Of a stretch of 64,000 nucleotides of DNA, positions 1 through 8,483 are shown piece by piece (positions within the stretch are counted from its first letter, which is position 1; every line of letters begins with the position of its first letter). This DNA is from Mycolicibacterium sp. TY81. GTDB lineage: Bacteria; Actinomycetota; Actinomycetes; Mycobacteriales; Mycobacteriaceae. The DNA is taken from the NCBI RefSeq assembly GCF_018326285.1, contig NZ_AP023362.1, forward strand, positions 3,472,001 to 3,536,000. Direction: 5' to 3'. The notes beneath the pieces are model-generated. The model saw only the letters and a list, made by a program, of their open reading frames with translations. It made no database searches and was not told the DNA's origin. Both the position numbers and the translations under genes were made by a program.

Positions 1-123
1 GACACCGGCGCACTGCGGCCCGGCGCGTCGGCCGACCTGGTCGTGCTGGACCGCAAACTGCACGTGCGGGCGGTGGTGCGGCGCGGGGTGTGGTCGGCGC
101 CCGAAGCCATCCTCTCTCGTTGA
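1..123 (+). CDS. nagA: N-acetylglucosamine-6-phosphate deacetylase, C-terminal end (partial)
   Basis: The open frame runs in from the left edge and stops at a TGA. The last 40 residues contain the ADLVVLD block followed by a strand and V-R-R-G turn, which is how NagA-type amidohydrolases end: the small beta-sandwich domain that closes after the TIM barrel. NagA removes the acetyl group of GlcNAc-6-phosphate in cytosolic amino-sugar catabolism. Only the end is visible, so active-site residues cannot be checked and another amidohydrolase (for example an imidazolonepropionase-like enzyme) is possible. The position upstream of the yihY-trpS block matches nagA (Rv3332) in M. tuberculosis, which supports the name. 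Confidence 0.6.
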   Translation, partial: DTGALRPGASADLVVLDRKLHVRAVVRRGVWSAPEAILSR

Positions 124-218
124 CCCTGTATCCAGGGCGCATTTGTTCGAGTGACTCGCGCCGCCATGTCAGGATCAACGACGGTGACCGCTGACACCGC
201 GAGCGGGCACCTGGGCCC

Positions 219-1784
219 TCAGATCACCGTGAGCGGCAAGGCCTTTCCCAAATCAGTGCCCGCGGCGATGGACATCCGCTGACGCCCCAGCGCCGGCCAC
301 GCCTGCACCGCGCAGAACGGCGCGCACTGGTCCTGGCTGGAACGGGTACCGACATGCACGCAGCACTGCACCAGGCGCTCCTCGATCATGGTCGAGATGT
401 CCATGAACGGTTTGACGGTGATGCGAACGACCCGCTCCCCCAACAGTTTCCGCACCCTGTTCTTGCCACCGGGCAGCGCCGACGACGCGAGGGCCAGCAG
501 CGTGGGCATGCCCAGATCGCAGTTCTGGCAGATGGTGCGCCACACGTCTCCGATCCCGGGGTGCGACAGTGAGGACTGCTCGGACAACAGACCGAGCAGC
601 GATTCACGTACCGCCAGCTGTAGTTCCTGCGGCAGCTCGCTGTCGGCAATTCGGTTGGACACCAACCCGAGTCGGTCCTTGAGGACGTCATGGCCGATCA
701 ACGACACCAGCGACCGCCACCGCCCGGCATCGTCGCGCAGCACGTAGCCCACCGAGCAGCAGTGCGGATGCGAGCACGGCAGCGCGGTCAGGTCACGCCA
801 CGTCACCAGGCCGTCGGTCTGCGGGCCGAGCCGGCTGAGCACACCGGTGTGCGTCAGCCGGTCGCGCGCGTCCAGGCTCCCGGAGCGCCCCGAACCGAAC
901 TGCGGCTGAATGGTGATGCCACCGACGTACGGGGTACCCAGCGCCAGCTGCACCATGTCACCGATCTCGTTGTCGTTGACGCCCAGCGCGGCGGCCATCA
1001 CCAGGGTCGTAAAGATCTGCTGAGACGAAAGGCGCTGCAGCACCTGCTGTTTGAGCCGTCGCAGATCGCCGCCGCGATGATGCCGGTGCGCCGCCTCGGA
1101 CAGGCCGTCGTACTGCAGGTACACCTCGACCCGCTGCCGATGGGAGCTGATCAGCTGAAGCAGGGCGTCATCGGTCGCGATGCGAACTCCGTTGGTGTTG
1201 ATCAGGATTCGCGTGATGGGCCGGCGGGTGAGTTCGTCGAGCAGTTCTGCCAGGTCGGGATGCAGCGTCGGTTCTCCGCCGGAGAGCATCAGCACGTCCA
1301 GTCGCCCATTCTCCCGGGCCAGCCGCTGGTCGACGTTCGCGAGCACCTCGGCAACCGGCACCACGTTGCGCAGATCGGGCGACGAATCGGTGAAGCACGT
1401 GGGGCATCGCAGGTTGCAGGCCTCGGCGATGTCTTCGAGCAGGATGCAGGTGTGCTGGGTCTGCATCTCCGGCAGTCCGCGCAGATAGGCCGACGGGATC
1501 GGATCGAAATTGCCTGCCACATCGGGGATGTGCGCCTTGGTCGGCGCCGTCCACTCCTCCAGATACGACAGAATCTCCGGGTTCTCGTCGTAGAGCGTGC
1601 TCACCAGACCGTGCGCCGGGCAGCCCCGCTCCAGCCACACCCGTCCGTCGCGTTCGACCAGCCGGCCGGACAGGCGCGCGACGTCGGCAAGCGGCCGTTC
1701 CGGCGCTTCATAGTGGCAGTTCGGGCAGTACGCCGTCACGTAGCGCAGCAGCCGGTCACCGCGCAGACCCATCCCGGCTGTCAC
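219..1784 (-). CDS. radical SAM protein of the Tes/MJ0619 family (lipid C-C crosslinking type)
   Basis: A 521-aa radical SAM enzyme. Seen: an N-terminal zinc-ribbon-like part with C20-x2-C23 and a C55-P-x-H-G block; the cluster motif C123-N-L-R-C127-P-T-C130 followed by FTDSSP; the SGGEPTLHP glycine-rich SAM loop near residue 168; and two more cysteine groups further on (PCSHPHCC, then ICQNC). This order of CPxC, CPxHG, CNLxCPxCF and PCSHP elements is what I know from tetraether lipid synthase (Tes), its bacterial relatives and MJ0619, which join or methylate unactivated carbons using extra iron sites. The GTG start overlaps the TGA of the upstream gene by 4 nt, so the two are translationally coupled in an operon with an Lgt-like gene. 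The lipid substrate is inferred; another C-H activation substrate is possible. Confidence 0.75.
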   Translation of the reverse strand: MTAGMGLRGDRLLRYVTAYCPNCHYEAPERPLADVARLSGRLVERDGRVWLERGCPAHGLVSTLYDENPEILSYLEEWTAPTKAHIPDVAGNFDPIPSAYLRGLPEMQTQHTCILLEDIAEACNLRCPTCFTDSSPDLRNVVPVAEVLANVDQRLARENGRLDVLMLSGGEPTLHPDLAELLDELTRRPITRILINTNGVRIATDDALLQLISSHRQRVEVYLQYDGLSEAAHRHHRGGDLRRLKQQVLQRLSSQQIFTTLVMAAALGVNDNEIGDMVQLALGTPYVGGITIQPQFGSGRSGSLDARDRLTHTGVLSRLGPQTDGLVTWRDLTALPCSHPHCCSVGYVLRDDAGRWRSLVSLIGHDVLKDRLGLVSNRIADSELPQELQLAVRESLLGLLSEQSSLSHPGIGDVWRTICQNCDLGMPTLLALASSALPGGKNRVRKLLGERVVRITVKPFMDISTMIEERLVQCCVHVGTRSSQDQCAPFCAVQAWPALGRQRMSIAAGTDLGKALPLTVI

Positions 1785-2248
1785 GTGTACATCTCCGGAT
1801 TCAGGCCGGTGCAGAAGCCGACAGACAGGATCGAGGTGAGTGCCCAGCCGATCATCAGGCCCAAGCCGAATCCCTTGCCGATGGGGTTGCCGGTCTTCCA
1901 GAGCGCGAACCCGCCGCCGAACGCGGTGAGCGCCAGCACCACGGCACCAACAACCAGTGCGCCTGTTCCTTGATTGGAGGCCATCAAGGTGACCAGGCCG
2001 ATGCCGAGGTTCAGCACCGGAAAGATGAAGACCCCGCCGATCGCGCCACCGACCGAGACCCCGTTCGGATTCGGCACCCGCGGCGGCGGATAGCCGTATT
2101 GCGGGTACTGCGACGGGTACTGAGGGTATTGCGGGTACTGCGGCGGATATTGGGGGTATTGCGGGTACTGGGGGTGTTGCGGATTCTGACCGGGCGGCAC
2201 GCCATTGCCGGGCTCATCGTCTGGATAATCAATTGGCGGCTCGGACAC
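1781..2248 (-). CDS. Pro/Gln/Tyr-rich membrane protein, unknown function
   Basis: A 155-aa protein. The first 65 residues are a disordered Pro-Gln-Tyr tract; the rest holds two or three hydrophobic segments rich in Gly and Ala (about residues 65-90, 95-115 and 128-148), as in DUF4190-like mycobacterial membrane proteins. The frame is open further upstream, but the GTG at 2248 has an excellent AAGGAGG ribosome site five bases before it, so I start there. It overlaps the end of the Lgt-like gene by 20 nt and the start of the radical SAM gene by 4 nt, so all three should be made together. A scaffold or recruitment role for the membrane enzymes is only a guess. Confidence 0.7.
   Translation of the reverse strand: MSEPPIDYPDDEPGNGVPPGQNPQHPQYPQYPQYPPQYPQYPQYPSQYPQYGYPPPRVPNPNGVSVGGAIGGVFIFPVLNLGIGLVTLMASNQGTGALVVGAVVLALTAFGGGFALWKTGNPIGKGFGLGLMIGWALTSILSVGFCTGLNPEMYT
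2096..2182 (-). repeat. in-gene Pro-Gln-Tyr codon repeat
   Basis: The 5' part of the membrane-protein gene repeats a nine-base unit coding Pro-Gln-Tyr about nine times, with single-codon interruptions. It is in frame throughout and may vary in copy number between strains by slippage. Confidence 0.75.
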
Positions 2249-3047
2249 GGTCGCCCTCCTTGTCTGCCGACGAAATCGGGTAGTAGCCACGGCAATAGCC
2301 GCGCCATATCCGGAACCCCAAGAGCGCCAATGATGGCAGCAGAAACCATTGCGGCCGTGTCAGATCCAGCCACACCGTCTGGTTGGCACGGACGAACTCC
2401 ACGAAGAAGCGGAACACCGCGTACGCGGCGATGTAGATGACGAACAGCTCGCCGGGATGGGTGATGCGGGGCCGCAACCACATGAGCACAGCGAAAGCCG
2501 CCAGCTGGAAGACGATTTCGTACCCGAACGACGGGTGCATGGCCAGTCCCGCCACGCACCCTGGGCACTCGGGGGTGCTCGCCGGGGCGTGCACCCCCCA
2601 GGGCAGCGTCGTCGGCCGTCCGGGTGCCTCGGTCAGCAGACAGCCGATTCGGCCTACCGCCATCCCGAGGGCGACCGCCGGCGCGAACAGGTCGCCGGTC
2701 TTACCTCGGTACCCCCCAATTCGCTTGGCGACCAAGACGCCGAGGTAAGCGCCGAGTAGCCCACCGAGGATGCTCTTGGACCCGTACTCCCACGCCTGCG
2801 CGACAGTCGGGTTGGCACTGAAATCCAGGTGACGCGCCAACCCCGACGCCCGCATGCCGATCGCCCCGCCGACGAGGGCGCCGGTGACGGCCACGAGTGA
2901 CTGTTCGTTCACCGCACCGCGGCGGCGCGCCTCGTGGACGAACACGATCACGGCGGCCAGCACGCCCAGCCCCACGAACAGACCGTGCACCGGTACCTGC
3001 ACCGGTCCGATCTGCCACTGCGGGATCACCGAGATCACGCGGTCCAA
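2229..3047 (-). CDS. divergent prolipoprotein diacylglyceryl transferase (Lgt) family protein
   Basis: A 272-aa polytopic membrane protein with the Lgt fold signature: G132-R-I-G-C136 followed by E140 and G143, then HPSFGYE (171-177, usually HPxxLYE) and the terminal FRFFVEFVR arginine/glutamate block (213-220). Lgt transfers diacylglycerol from phosphatidylglycerol to lipobox cysteine. Three things are atypical: the Asn of GRxGN is Cys, the following Glu is one residue closer, and the His of the HGGL segment is Leu (KSILGGLLG). It is therefore probably a paralogue with a changed acceptor or reaction, not the housekeeping Lgt. The frame opens with TTG at 3047; GTG at 3038 is an alternative. 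It is the first gene of the operon with the Tes-like radical SAM enzyme. Confidence 0.75.
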   Translation of the reverse strand: MDRVISVIPQWQIGPVQVPVHGLFVGLGVLAAVIVFVHEARRRGAVNEQSLVAVTGALVGGAIGMRASGLARHLDFSANPTVAQAWEYGSKSILGGLLGAYLGVLVAKRIGGYRGKTGDLFAPAVALGMAVGRIGCLLTEAPGRPTTLPWGVHAPASTPECPGCVAGLAMHPSFGYEIVFQLAAFAVLMWLRPRITHPGELFVIYIAAYAVFRFFVEFVRANQTVWLDLTRPQWFLLPSLALLGFRIWRGYCRGYYPISSADKEGDRVRAAN

Positions 3048-3064
3048 GCTACAACCCGGTTCGG

Positions 3065-4171
3065 TCAGTGCACGATGATCCCGCGAATGTTCTTACCCTC
3101 CCGAAGGTCCTGGTAGCCCTGATTGACCTCTTCGAGGGTGTACCGCGTGGTCACCAGGTCATCGAGTTGGAGCTGGCCGTCGTTGTAGAGGCGCAGCAAC
3201 CGGATGATGTCGTACTGCGGGTTGGCCGAGCCGAACAACGAGCCGCGAATGGTCTTCTCGAACAACGTCAGCTCCAGGCCTGAGACATGAATGGTGAGTT
3301 TCTCGGGGTTTGCCATGCCGATGACGACGACGGTGCCGCCCTTGCCGATGGCGTGGAATGCCGAGGTGACGACGTCCTCGTCGACGGTCCCGACGCAGAT
3401 GATGGCCTGGTCGGCGCCCTGGCCCCACGACAGCTCGTTGATCTTCTCGGCCGCGGCCTCGGCGCTCGCAAAGACATGTGTGGCACCGAATTTCAGCGCG
3501 GTATCGCGCTTGAAGGCCACCGGGTCCACGGCCACAATGTATTTCGCGCCGGCGTGCGCGGCGCCCTGGACGGCGTTGATACCGATGCCGCCGATGCCGT
3601 AGACGACGGTGATGTCGCCCGGCCGCACATTTCCGGCATACGTGGCGCCGCCCCAGCCGGTCGGCACCCCGCAGCCGACGAGCACGGCGGTTTCCAGCGG
3701 CAGCCAGTCGTCGACCTTGACCACCGAGTGCTGCGAGATGGTGGCTTTCTTGGCGAACGTGCCCAGCATGCACATGGCACCGAAATCCGTGCCGCCCTTG
3801 TGAAATCGGAACGAACCGTCCGGCATGGAGCCTTCGAGGATGGTCGCGCCCATGTCGCACAGGGCCTGCCTGCCGGTCGAGCAGTACCGGCAGTGGCCAC
3901 AGCTCGGGATGAAACTGCACACGACGTGGTCGCCGGGCTTGACCTTGGTGACGCCGGGGCCGACGTCCTCGATGATGCCGGCGCCCTCGTGCCCACCGAC
4001 GATGGGATAGCGCGGCGGGAGGTCACCGTCGGACAGGTGCAGGTCGGAGTGACACAGTCCCGCGGCGGTGTAGTTGATCAGCACCTCGCCGGGGCCGGGG
4101 CCATCGAGATCGAGTTCCATGATCTCAAAGGGCTTGCCCGGCTCCAGGAGTACGGCTGCGGTGGTCTTCAT
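3065..4171 (-). CDS. NDMA-dependent zinc alcohol dehydrogenase (AdhD-like)
   Basis: A 368-aa medium-chain dehydrogenase. Seen: catalytic zinc ligands in GLCHSD and GGHEG, the structural-zinc group CGHCRYC...C around residues 91-105, and the Rossmann motif GIGGIGINAVQ. Length and wording match mycobacterial NDMA-dependent alcohol dehydrogenases (Rv3086 adhD type), which bind NAD(H) tightly and use an external electron acceptor. It should oxidise alcohols released by the monooxygenase and hydrolase encoded just upstream (13 nt gap to the hydrolase). ATG at 4171 follows AAAGGAA. The Lgt-like gene begins only 17 nt downstream, so read-through into the lipid operon is possible. Confidence 0.85.
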   Translation of the reverse strand: MKTTAAVLLEPGKPFEIMELDLDGPGPGEVLINYTAAGLCHSDLHLSDGDLPPRYPIVGGHEGAGIIEDVGPGVTKVKPGDHVVCSFIPSCGHCRYCSTGRQALCDMGATILEGSMPDGSFRFHKGGTDFGAMCMLGTFAKKATISQHSVVKVDDWLPLETAVLVGCGVPTGWGGATYAGNVRPGDITVVYGIGGIGINAVQGAAHAGAKYIVAVDPVAFKRDTALKFGATHVFASAEAAAEKINELSWGQGADQAIICVGTVDEDVVTSAFHAIGKGGTVVVIGMANPEKLTIHVSGLELTLFEKTIRGSLFGSANPQYDIIRLLRLYNDGQLQLDDLVTTRYTLEEVNQGYQDLREGKNIRGIIVH

Positions 4172-4184
4172 CGATCAATTCCTT

Positions 4185-5120
4185 TCAGGCAGAGTGGGTT
4201 TCGTACAGGTGGCCTTGTGTCGGCGCCAGATCGCGCTTGAGGAAGTCGAGCTGGTCGGCCAGAGCCCGCTGTTGCCAGGGACCGTCGTAGAAGTCGAGAT
4301 GGTCGGTGGGGTACTCCCGCAGCTGCGCCCAGTACCCGGCGCGACGGGCCGCCTTCCGCGCCGCGACCGCCGGCGCGATGCGGTCGTCGGTGCCGGGCTG
4401 CACGAGAATCGGACAGTTCAACTTGCCGGCCTTCGTGATCGGTCGGTTGAACGCGACGCCGAGGGCGTGCCGGCCGCGCACCTCGTTGCGCCACGTCGGC
4501 CCGGCGACGGGCAGCCAGGCCTCCTCCGATCCCGACGTCGCGATCACCGCGTTCGATCCGGGCTGCCCGACCACCGGCACCATGTGCGCGGGCCGCCCGA
4601 GCGCGCTGCCGATCACGTCCCGCAGGGCGTTGACCGTCGAGCGCACCAGGTAGCCGGTCCCGCAGGTACGACGCAGATGCGCCAGCGTGGCGACACCGTC
4701 GACTGCCGGATTCATCGAGATGACGGCCGCGACGCGCTGATCGCGAGCTGCGACAGCGATGACGTGACCGCCCGCGTACGACGTGCCCCACAGCACGATG
4801 CGGTCCGGGTCCACCCCGGGCAGGTGCCGCGCCGCGGCGATGGCGGCATGGTAGTCCTGCCGCTGGCGAGGAATCGAAATGTCCTGCCGGGGAACGCCTT
4901 CGGACTCACCGAACCCGCGGTAGTCGAACACCAGAACATCCAGCCCGGCGGCGGCGAAGGGCTCGGCGAAGCCGAGCAGCGCGGTGTCCTTGGTCCCACT
5001 GAAGCCGTGGGCCATCACCACGCACGGCCGGCCGGACTCACCGGCCAGCGCGTCGGTGGCGGCGGTCAGATGCCAAGCGGCGCAGCGCACCCCGTGGCTG
5101 TAGAAGTAGAGCTGTTTCAT
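4185..5120 (-). CDS. alpha/beta hydrolase
   Basis: A 311-aa serine hydrolase. Visible are the oxyanion-hole HGFSGTKD segment, the nucleophile elbow GTSYAGG, an acid in GTDDRIAP and the catalytic His in DHLDFYD near the C-terminus, all in the canonical order. No signal peptide, so it is cytosolic. The gene lies 9 nt after the monooxygenase stop and 13 nt before the dehydrogenase, with AAAGGA ahead of ATG 5120. In a mymA-type cluster it plausibly cleaves esters produced by Baeyer-Villiger oxidation. The natural substrate is unknown. Confidence 0.85.
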   Translation of the reverse strand: MKQLYFYSHGVRCAAWHLTAATDALAGESGRPCVVMAHGFSGTKDTALLGFAEPFAAAGLDVLVFDYRGFGESEGVPRQDISIPRQRQDYHAAIAAARHLPGVDPDRIVLWGTSYAGGHVIAVAARDQRVAAVISMNPAVDGVATLAHLRRTCGTGYLVRSTVNALRDVIGSALGRPAHMVPVVGQPGSNAVIATSGSEEAWLPVAGPTWRNEVRGRHALGVAFNRPITKAGKLNCPILVQPGTDDRIAPAVAARKAARRAGYWAQLREYPTDHLDFYDGPWQQRALADQLDFLKRDLAPTQGHLYETHSA

Positions 5121-5129
5121 GATGATCCT

Positions 5130-6623
5130 TTACGACGCGAACGCGACAGACTTGACGGATGAGAACCGCAGGCCAGGGTCCTCGATGGCACCGCCCCGCA
5201 ACCGCTCGGCATCCATCTCGTAGGCGTGCTTGACCAGCCACGAACCGCTGTCGCCGCTGCGGGGGAACTGCTGAATGCCGCGCTGGACGTAGCCCGACGA
5301 CAGGTCCATCAGCGGGCCGCGCGCCATGTCGGGGTTCTCGACCACCGGGACGACGACGTCGTGCCCGTGGGCGTCCATGTGGTCCAACAGGCGGCAGAAG
5401 TGCTCGCACACCAGGTCGACCTTCAGGGTCCAGGCGATGTTGGTGTAGCCCATCGCGAACGCCATGTTGGGTACGTCGGAGACCATCATCGCCTTGTACA
5501 CCGTGTGGTCGGGCAGGTCGAGCGCCTGGCCGTCAACGCTCAGCGCGATCTTGCCGAACGCCGCCATGTTCAAACCCGTTGCGGTGACGATGATGTCGGC
5601 CTCCAGCTCCTGGCCGGATTTCAGCAGGATGCCGCGCTTGGTGAACCGCTCGATCTGGTCGGTGACCACCGACGCCTTGCCGGCCTTGATGGCCTTGAAC
5701 AGGTCGCCGTCGGGCACCATGGCCAGGCGCTGCTCCCACGGGTTGTACCGCGGCGTGAAATGGGTGTCGACGTCGAAGCCCTTGGGCAGCTGCCGGGCCA
5801 CGTTGGCGATCAACAGCTTTCGCATGGTCTTCGGGTATTTCTGGCACAGCTTGAACAGGCCGCGGCTGGTCGCGATGTTCTTGCGCCGCACGATCGGGAA
5901 CGCGCGCTCGTGGCCCAGGACCTTGTTGAGGGTGTTGGTGATCGGGTCGGCCGCCGGCACCGACAGCACGTAGCTCGGGGACCGCTGCAGCATGGTGATG
6001 TGGGCGGTCTTGTCGGCCATCGACGGGATCAGCGTGACAGCCGTTGCGCCACTTCCGATCACGACGACCTTCTTGCCGGCGTAGTCCAGGTCCTCGGGCC
6101 ACAGCTGCGGGTGGATCACCGGGCCTTCGAAGTCGTCCTTGCCGGGGAAGTCCGGGATGAAGGGCTTCTCGTAGTCGTAGTACCCGGTGCCCAGGAACAG
6201 GAAGCGGCCGGTGAACGTCGTCGTCTCGTCTCCGTGCGTGGTGGTGACGGTCCACCGTCCGGTGTCGGAGTCGAAGTTCGCGTTCTGCACGCGCTGGCCG
6301 AACCGGACGTGCTCGCCGATCCCGTTCTCGTCGACGGCCTGCTGCAGGTAGTCGAGGATGATGTGGCCGTCGGCGATGGACTTGCGGTGCGTCCACGGCT
6401 TGAAGCCGAAACCGAAGGTGGGCATGTCGGAGTCCGAGCGGATGCCGGGGTACTTGTGCAGGCTCCAGGTGCCGCCGATGGCGTCGCGCCCCTCGATGAT
6501 CAGGAACGACGTGCCCGGGCGGTTCGCCTTCAGGTGGTATGCCGCGCCGATGCCGGAGATACCCGCTCCGATGATCAACACATCGACATCGCGCGTCTCG
6601 GACCGCTTCATTGAGGTGGACAC
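5130..6623 (-). CDS. FAD-containing Baeyer-Villiger type monooxygenase (MymA/EthA family)
   Basis: A 497-aa flavoprotein with an N-terminal FAD fingerprint GAGISG (19-24), the BVMO signature FEGPVIHPQLWP, and the NADPH fingerprint VIGSGATAV directly after it; the end has an NTWTLK-like block (IAWTLKVDL), as in EthA and MymA. These enzymes insert oxygen into ketones or oxidise thiocarbonyls, and EthA-type members activate ethionamide. The reading frame stays open far upstream, but that part is antisense to the PucR gene and carries no domain. GTG 6623 with AGGAGT just before it is the credible start; ATG 6611 is an alternative. First gene of the monooxygenase-hydrolase-dehydrogenase operon, divergent from the regulator. 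Confidence 0.85.
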   Translation of the reverse strand: MSTSMKRSETRDVDVLIIGAGISGIGAAYHLKANRPGTSFLIIEGRDAIGGTWSLHKYPGIRSDSDMPTFGFGFKPWTHRKSIADGHIILDYLQQAVDENGIGEHVRFGQRVQNANFDSDTGRWTVTTTHGDETTTFTGRFLFLGTGYYDYEKPFIPDFPGKDDFEGPVIHPQLWPEDLDYAGKKVVVIGSGATAVTLIPSMADKTAHITMLQRSPSYVLSVPAADPITNTLNKVLGHERAFPIVRRKNIATSRGLFKLCQKYPKTMRKLLIANVARQLPKGFDVDTHFTPRYNPWEQRLAMVPDGDLFKAIKAGKASVVTDQIERFTKRGILLKSGQELEADIIVTATGLNMAAFGKIALSVDGQALDLPDHTVYKAMMVSDVPNMAFAMGYTNIAWTLKVDLVCEHFCRLLDHMDAHGHDVVVPVVENPDMARGPLMDLSSGYVQRGIQQFPRSGDSGSWLVKHAYEMDAERLRGGAIEDPGLRFSSVKSVAFAS

Positions 6624-6746
6624 TGTGACTCCTGGTCGTTTGGAGGTGCTTTGTGATGGCACTAACGCTATGGACGCCGCGACACACAGCACAGGTGCGG
6701 CCGCCCAGTACTCGACCGGTGATATGTGCAGGGGCATACTTCGGTG

Positions 6747-8006
6747 ATGCCCGCCGAGACACCGTCGCCTGAGGTCATCGATCTCATGGGCGACGTCGCC
6801 GAGCTGATGCTGGCCGAACTCGACGACCTGGTTGCCGAGATGGACGCCGCCGCGGTCGAGCTCTCGCCCACCGCCGGCTCCGACGCGGCCGTGCTGGCGG
6901 ATACCTCGGCCAGCAATCGCGCCAATGCCGCCCGGCTGCTGTCGTTGTTCGCCCGCCGCGACGCCAAGATGGCGGCCATCGACGTCCCGCCCGAGGCCCT
7001 CGACATCGCCCGCACGGTCGCCCGGCGCGGCATGGACCTCGACGTGATCTTCCAGTCGTACCGGCGCGGCCAGAACGTCGCGTGGCGTCGCTACATGGTG
7101 CACGCCACGCAACTCGTGCCGTCCGGCCCGCTGTTGATCGAATTGCTGGAAGTCGCGTCCCGGCGCATGTTCGAGTACGTCGACCATGTCGTCGCCAACG
7201 TCATCGCCGCAGCGCAACGCGAGCGCGAGGAGGTGCTCGGCGGGGCCATCGCCCGCCGCGCCGAAACGATCCGGCTGATCCTCGACGGCGCCGCCATCGA
7301 CACCGGGCGGGCCGGCGAACGCCTGGGATACGACCTGCGGCAGCGCCACACCGCACTGGTGCTGTGGACGCCGCCGCACGGCGATGTGCAGGGGGCACTC
7401 GAATCCGCCGCGGCGGTGCTGGCGCGAGCCGCAGGCACTCGCCCGCCGCTGACGTTGTCCGTCGGCCCGTCCACGTTGTGGGCCTGGCTGGGCAGCAGTT
7501 CCGAGCCGGTGGTCGATGCACTGTCTGACGCAATCACACAGGCGCAGAACCATATTCGCGTCGCGGTGGGTCCGACGCGGCCGGGCATCACCGGCTTTCG
7601 CCGCTCCCACGAGGCGGCGCTGGCGATCCAGAGTCTGCTCGCCGGGCACCCCGGCGGCACGCGGGTGGCCCTCTTCCGCGACCTCGAGGTCACCGCACTG
7701 GCGGCCCAGAACCCTGATCGCGCAGCCGAATTCGTCTCGGCAACCCTGGGTCCGCTCGCGGAGGACACGTCGGCGGCGGCCCGCCTGCGCGATACCCTGC
7801 GCGTCTTCCTCGACGAAGCCGACAACGCGCCACGCGCCGCCGGCCGGCTGCACACCCACCGCAATACCGTGCTGCAGCGGGTGGCGCGGGCGACCGAGCT
7901 CCTCGGCTACCAGCCCGGTGAACGGCGGCTGGCAATGGAACTCGCATTGGAACTGGCGCACCAGCTCGGTCCGAGGGTGCTGACCGCGCCGCAGCGGGGC
8001 GCCTAG
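6747..8006 (+). CDS. PucR/CdaR-type transcriptional regulator
   Basis: A 419-aa regulator. The C-terminal 60 residues (DTLRVFLDEADNAPRAAGRLHTHRNTV and on) are the PucR helix-turn-helix, with the typical H-x-HRNTV element; the middle is a GGDEF-like/CdaR_GGDEF-like domain, and the N-terminus is a helical sensor region. Starts are ambiguous: ATG 6747 is chosen, with GTG 6744 or GTG 6726 also in frame and no strong ribosome site. The gene is divergent from the monooxygenase operon across about 120 nt, which points to local control of that operon. In M. tuberculosis the mymA operon is instead controlled by an AraC-type protein, VirS. Confidence 0.8.
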   Translation: MPAETPSPEVIDLMGDVAELMLAELDDLVAEMDAAAVELSPTAGSDAAVLADTSASNRANAARLLSLFARRDAKMAAIDVPPEALDIARTVARRGMDLDVIFQSYRRGQNVAWRRYMVHATQLVPSGPLLIELLEVASRRMFEYVDHVVANVIAAAQREREEVLGGAIARRAETIRLILDGAAIDTGRAGERLGYDLRQRHTALVLWTPPHGDVQGALESAAAVLARAAGTRPPLTLSVGPSTLWAWLGSSSEPVVDALSDAITQAQNHIRVAVGPTRPGITGFRRSHEAALAIQSLLAGHPGGTRVALFRDLEVTALAAQNPDRAAEFVSATLGPLAEDTSAAARLRDTLRVFLDEADNAPRAAGRLHTHRNTVLQRVARATELLGYQPGERRLAMELALELAHQLGPRVLTAPQRGA

Positions 8007-8009
8007 CCG

Positions 8010-8483
8010 TCACGTCGTCGGCAGCGTCACGTCCAGCCGGAATCCGCCGGGCACATGCGCGGCGGACACCTCGCCGCCGTGCGCTTCGACGATGCCCCGC
8101 ACGATGGCCAAGCCGATGCCGGCGCCCGCCCCGCCGCCTTCCGGGGTGCGGGCCGCCGTGCCGCGCCAGCCCATGTCGAACATCCGCCCCAGATCCTGGG
8201 ACTGCACGCCGGGCCCCTGGTCCAGCACCGTGAGCACGATCCGGTCGCCGTCGAGCCGCTGTGCCGAAACCTCGATCTCGGAATGCTCCGGTGCATGCCG
8301 AATGCTGTTGACCAACAGGTTCGCCACCACCCGGGACAGTTCTCCGGCGTCGGCGTGCAGCACCACGTCGGCCATCCCGGCGTGGGTGATGCGGATGCCG
8401 CGGGTGGCCGCGAGGGCCTGCATGTCGGACACGACATCGGACACCAGGTCCAGGAGCACTACCGGCTCCTTGCTGAGCTTCAG
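8010..8483 (-). pseudogene. sensor histidine kinase, C-terminal (ATPase) fragment cut by IS
   Basis: This fragment encodes the HATPase_c domain: the N box VVANLLVNSIRHAPEHS, the G1 box LDQGPGV, and G2 GAGAGIGLAIVRGIVEAHGG. It continues in the same frame as the N-terminal fragment right of the IS: removing 8484-10185 (IS plus one TCAG copy) joins SKIQSGM to LKLSKEP without a frameshift and gives a 375-aa kinase. The apparent 219-aa frame here is extended by IS sequence. Without a start site of its own the fragment is unlikely to be made at normal levels, although an IS-internal promoter could give separate ATPase protein. Confidence 0.9.

Noticed and set aside
690..1973. A 427-aa plus-strand frame opposite the radical SAM gene
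   Set aside because: Antisense to a well-supported gene, Gln/Arg/Val-rich with no domain; such frames are common shadows in high-GC DNA.
2096..2182. Tandem repeat as a CRISPR-like or intergenic satellite
   Set aside because: Units are 9 bp, in frame and code for Pro-Gln-Tyr; this is protein low complexity.
6624..7961. The monooxygenase frame extended upstream to 943 aa
   Set aside because: The added part is antisense to the PucR gene and of shadow composition; AGGAGT before GTG 6623 and the FAD motif near the start fix the gene.
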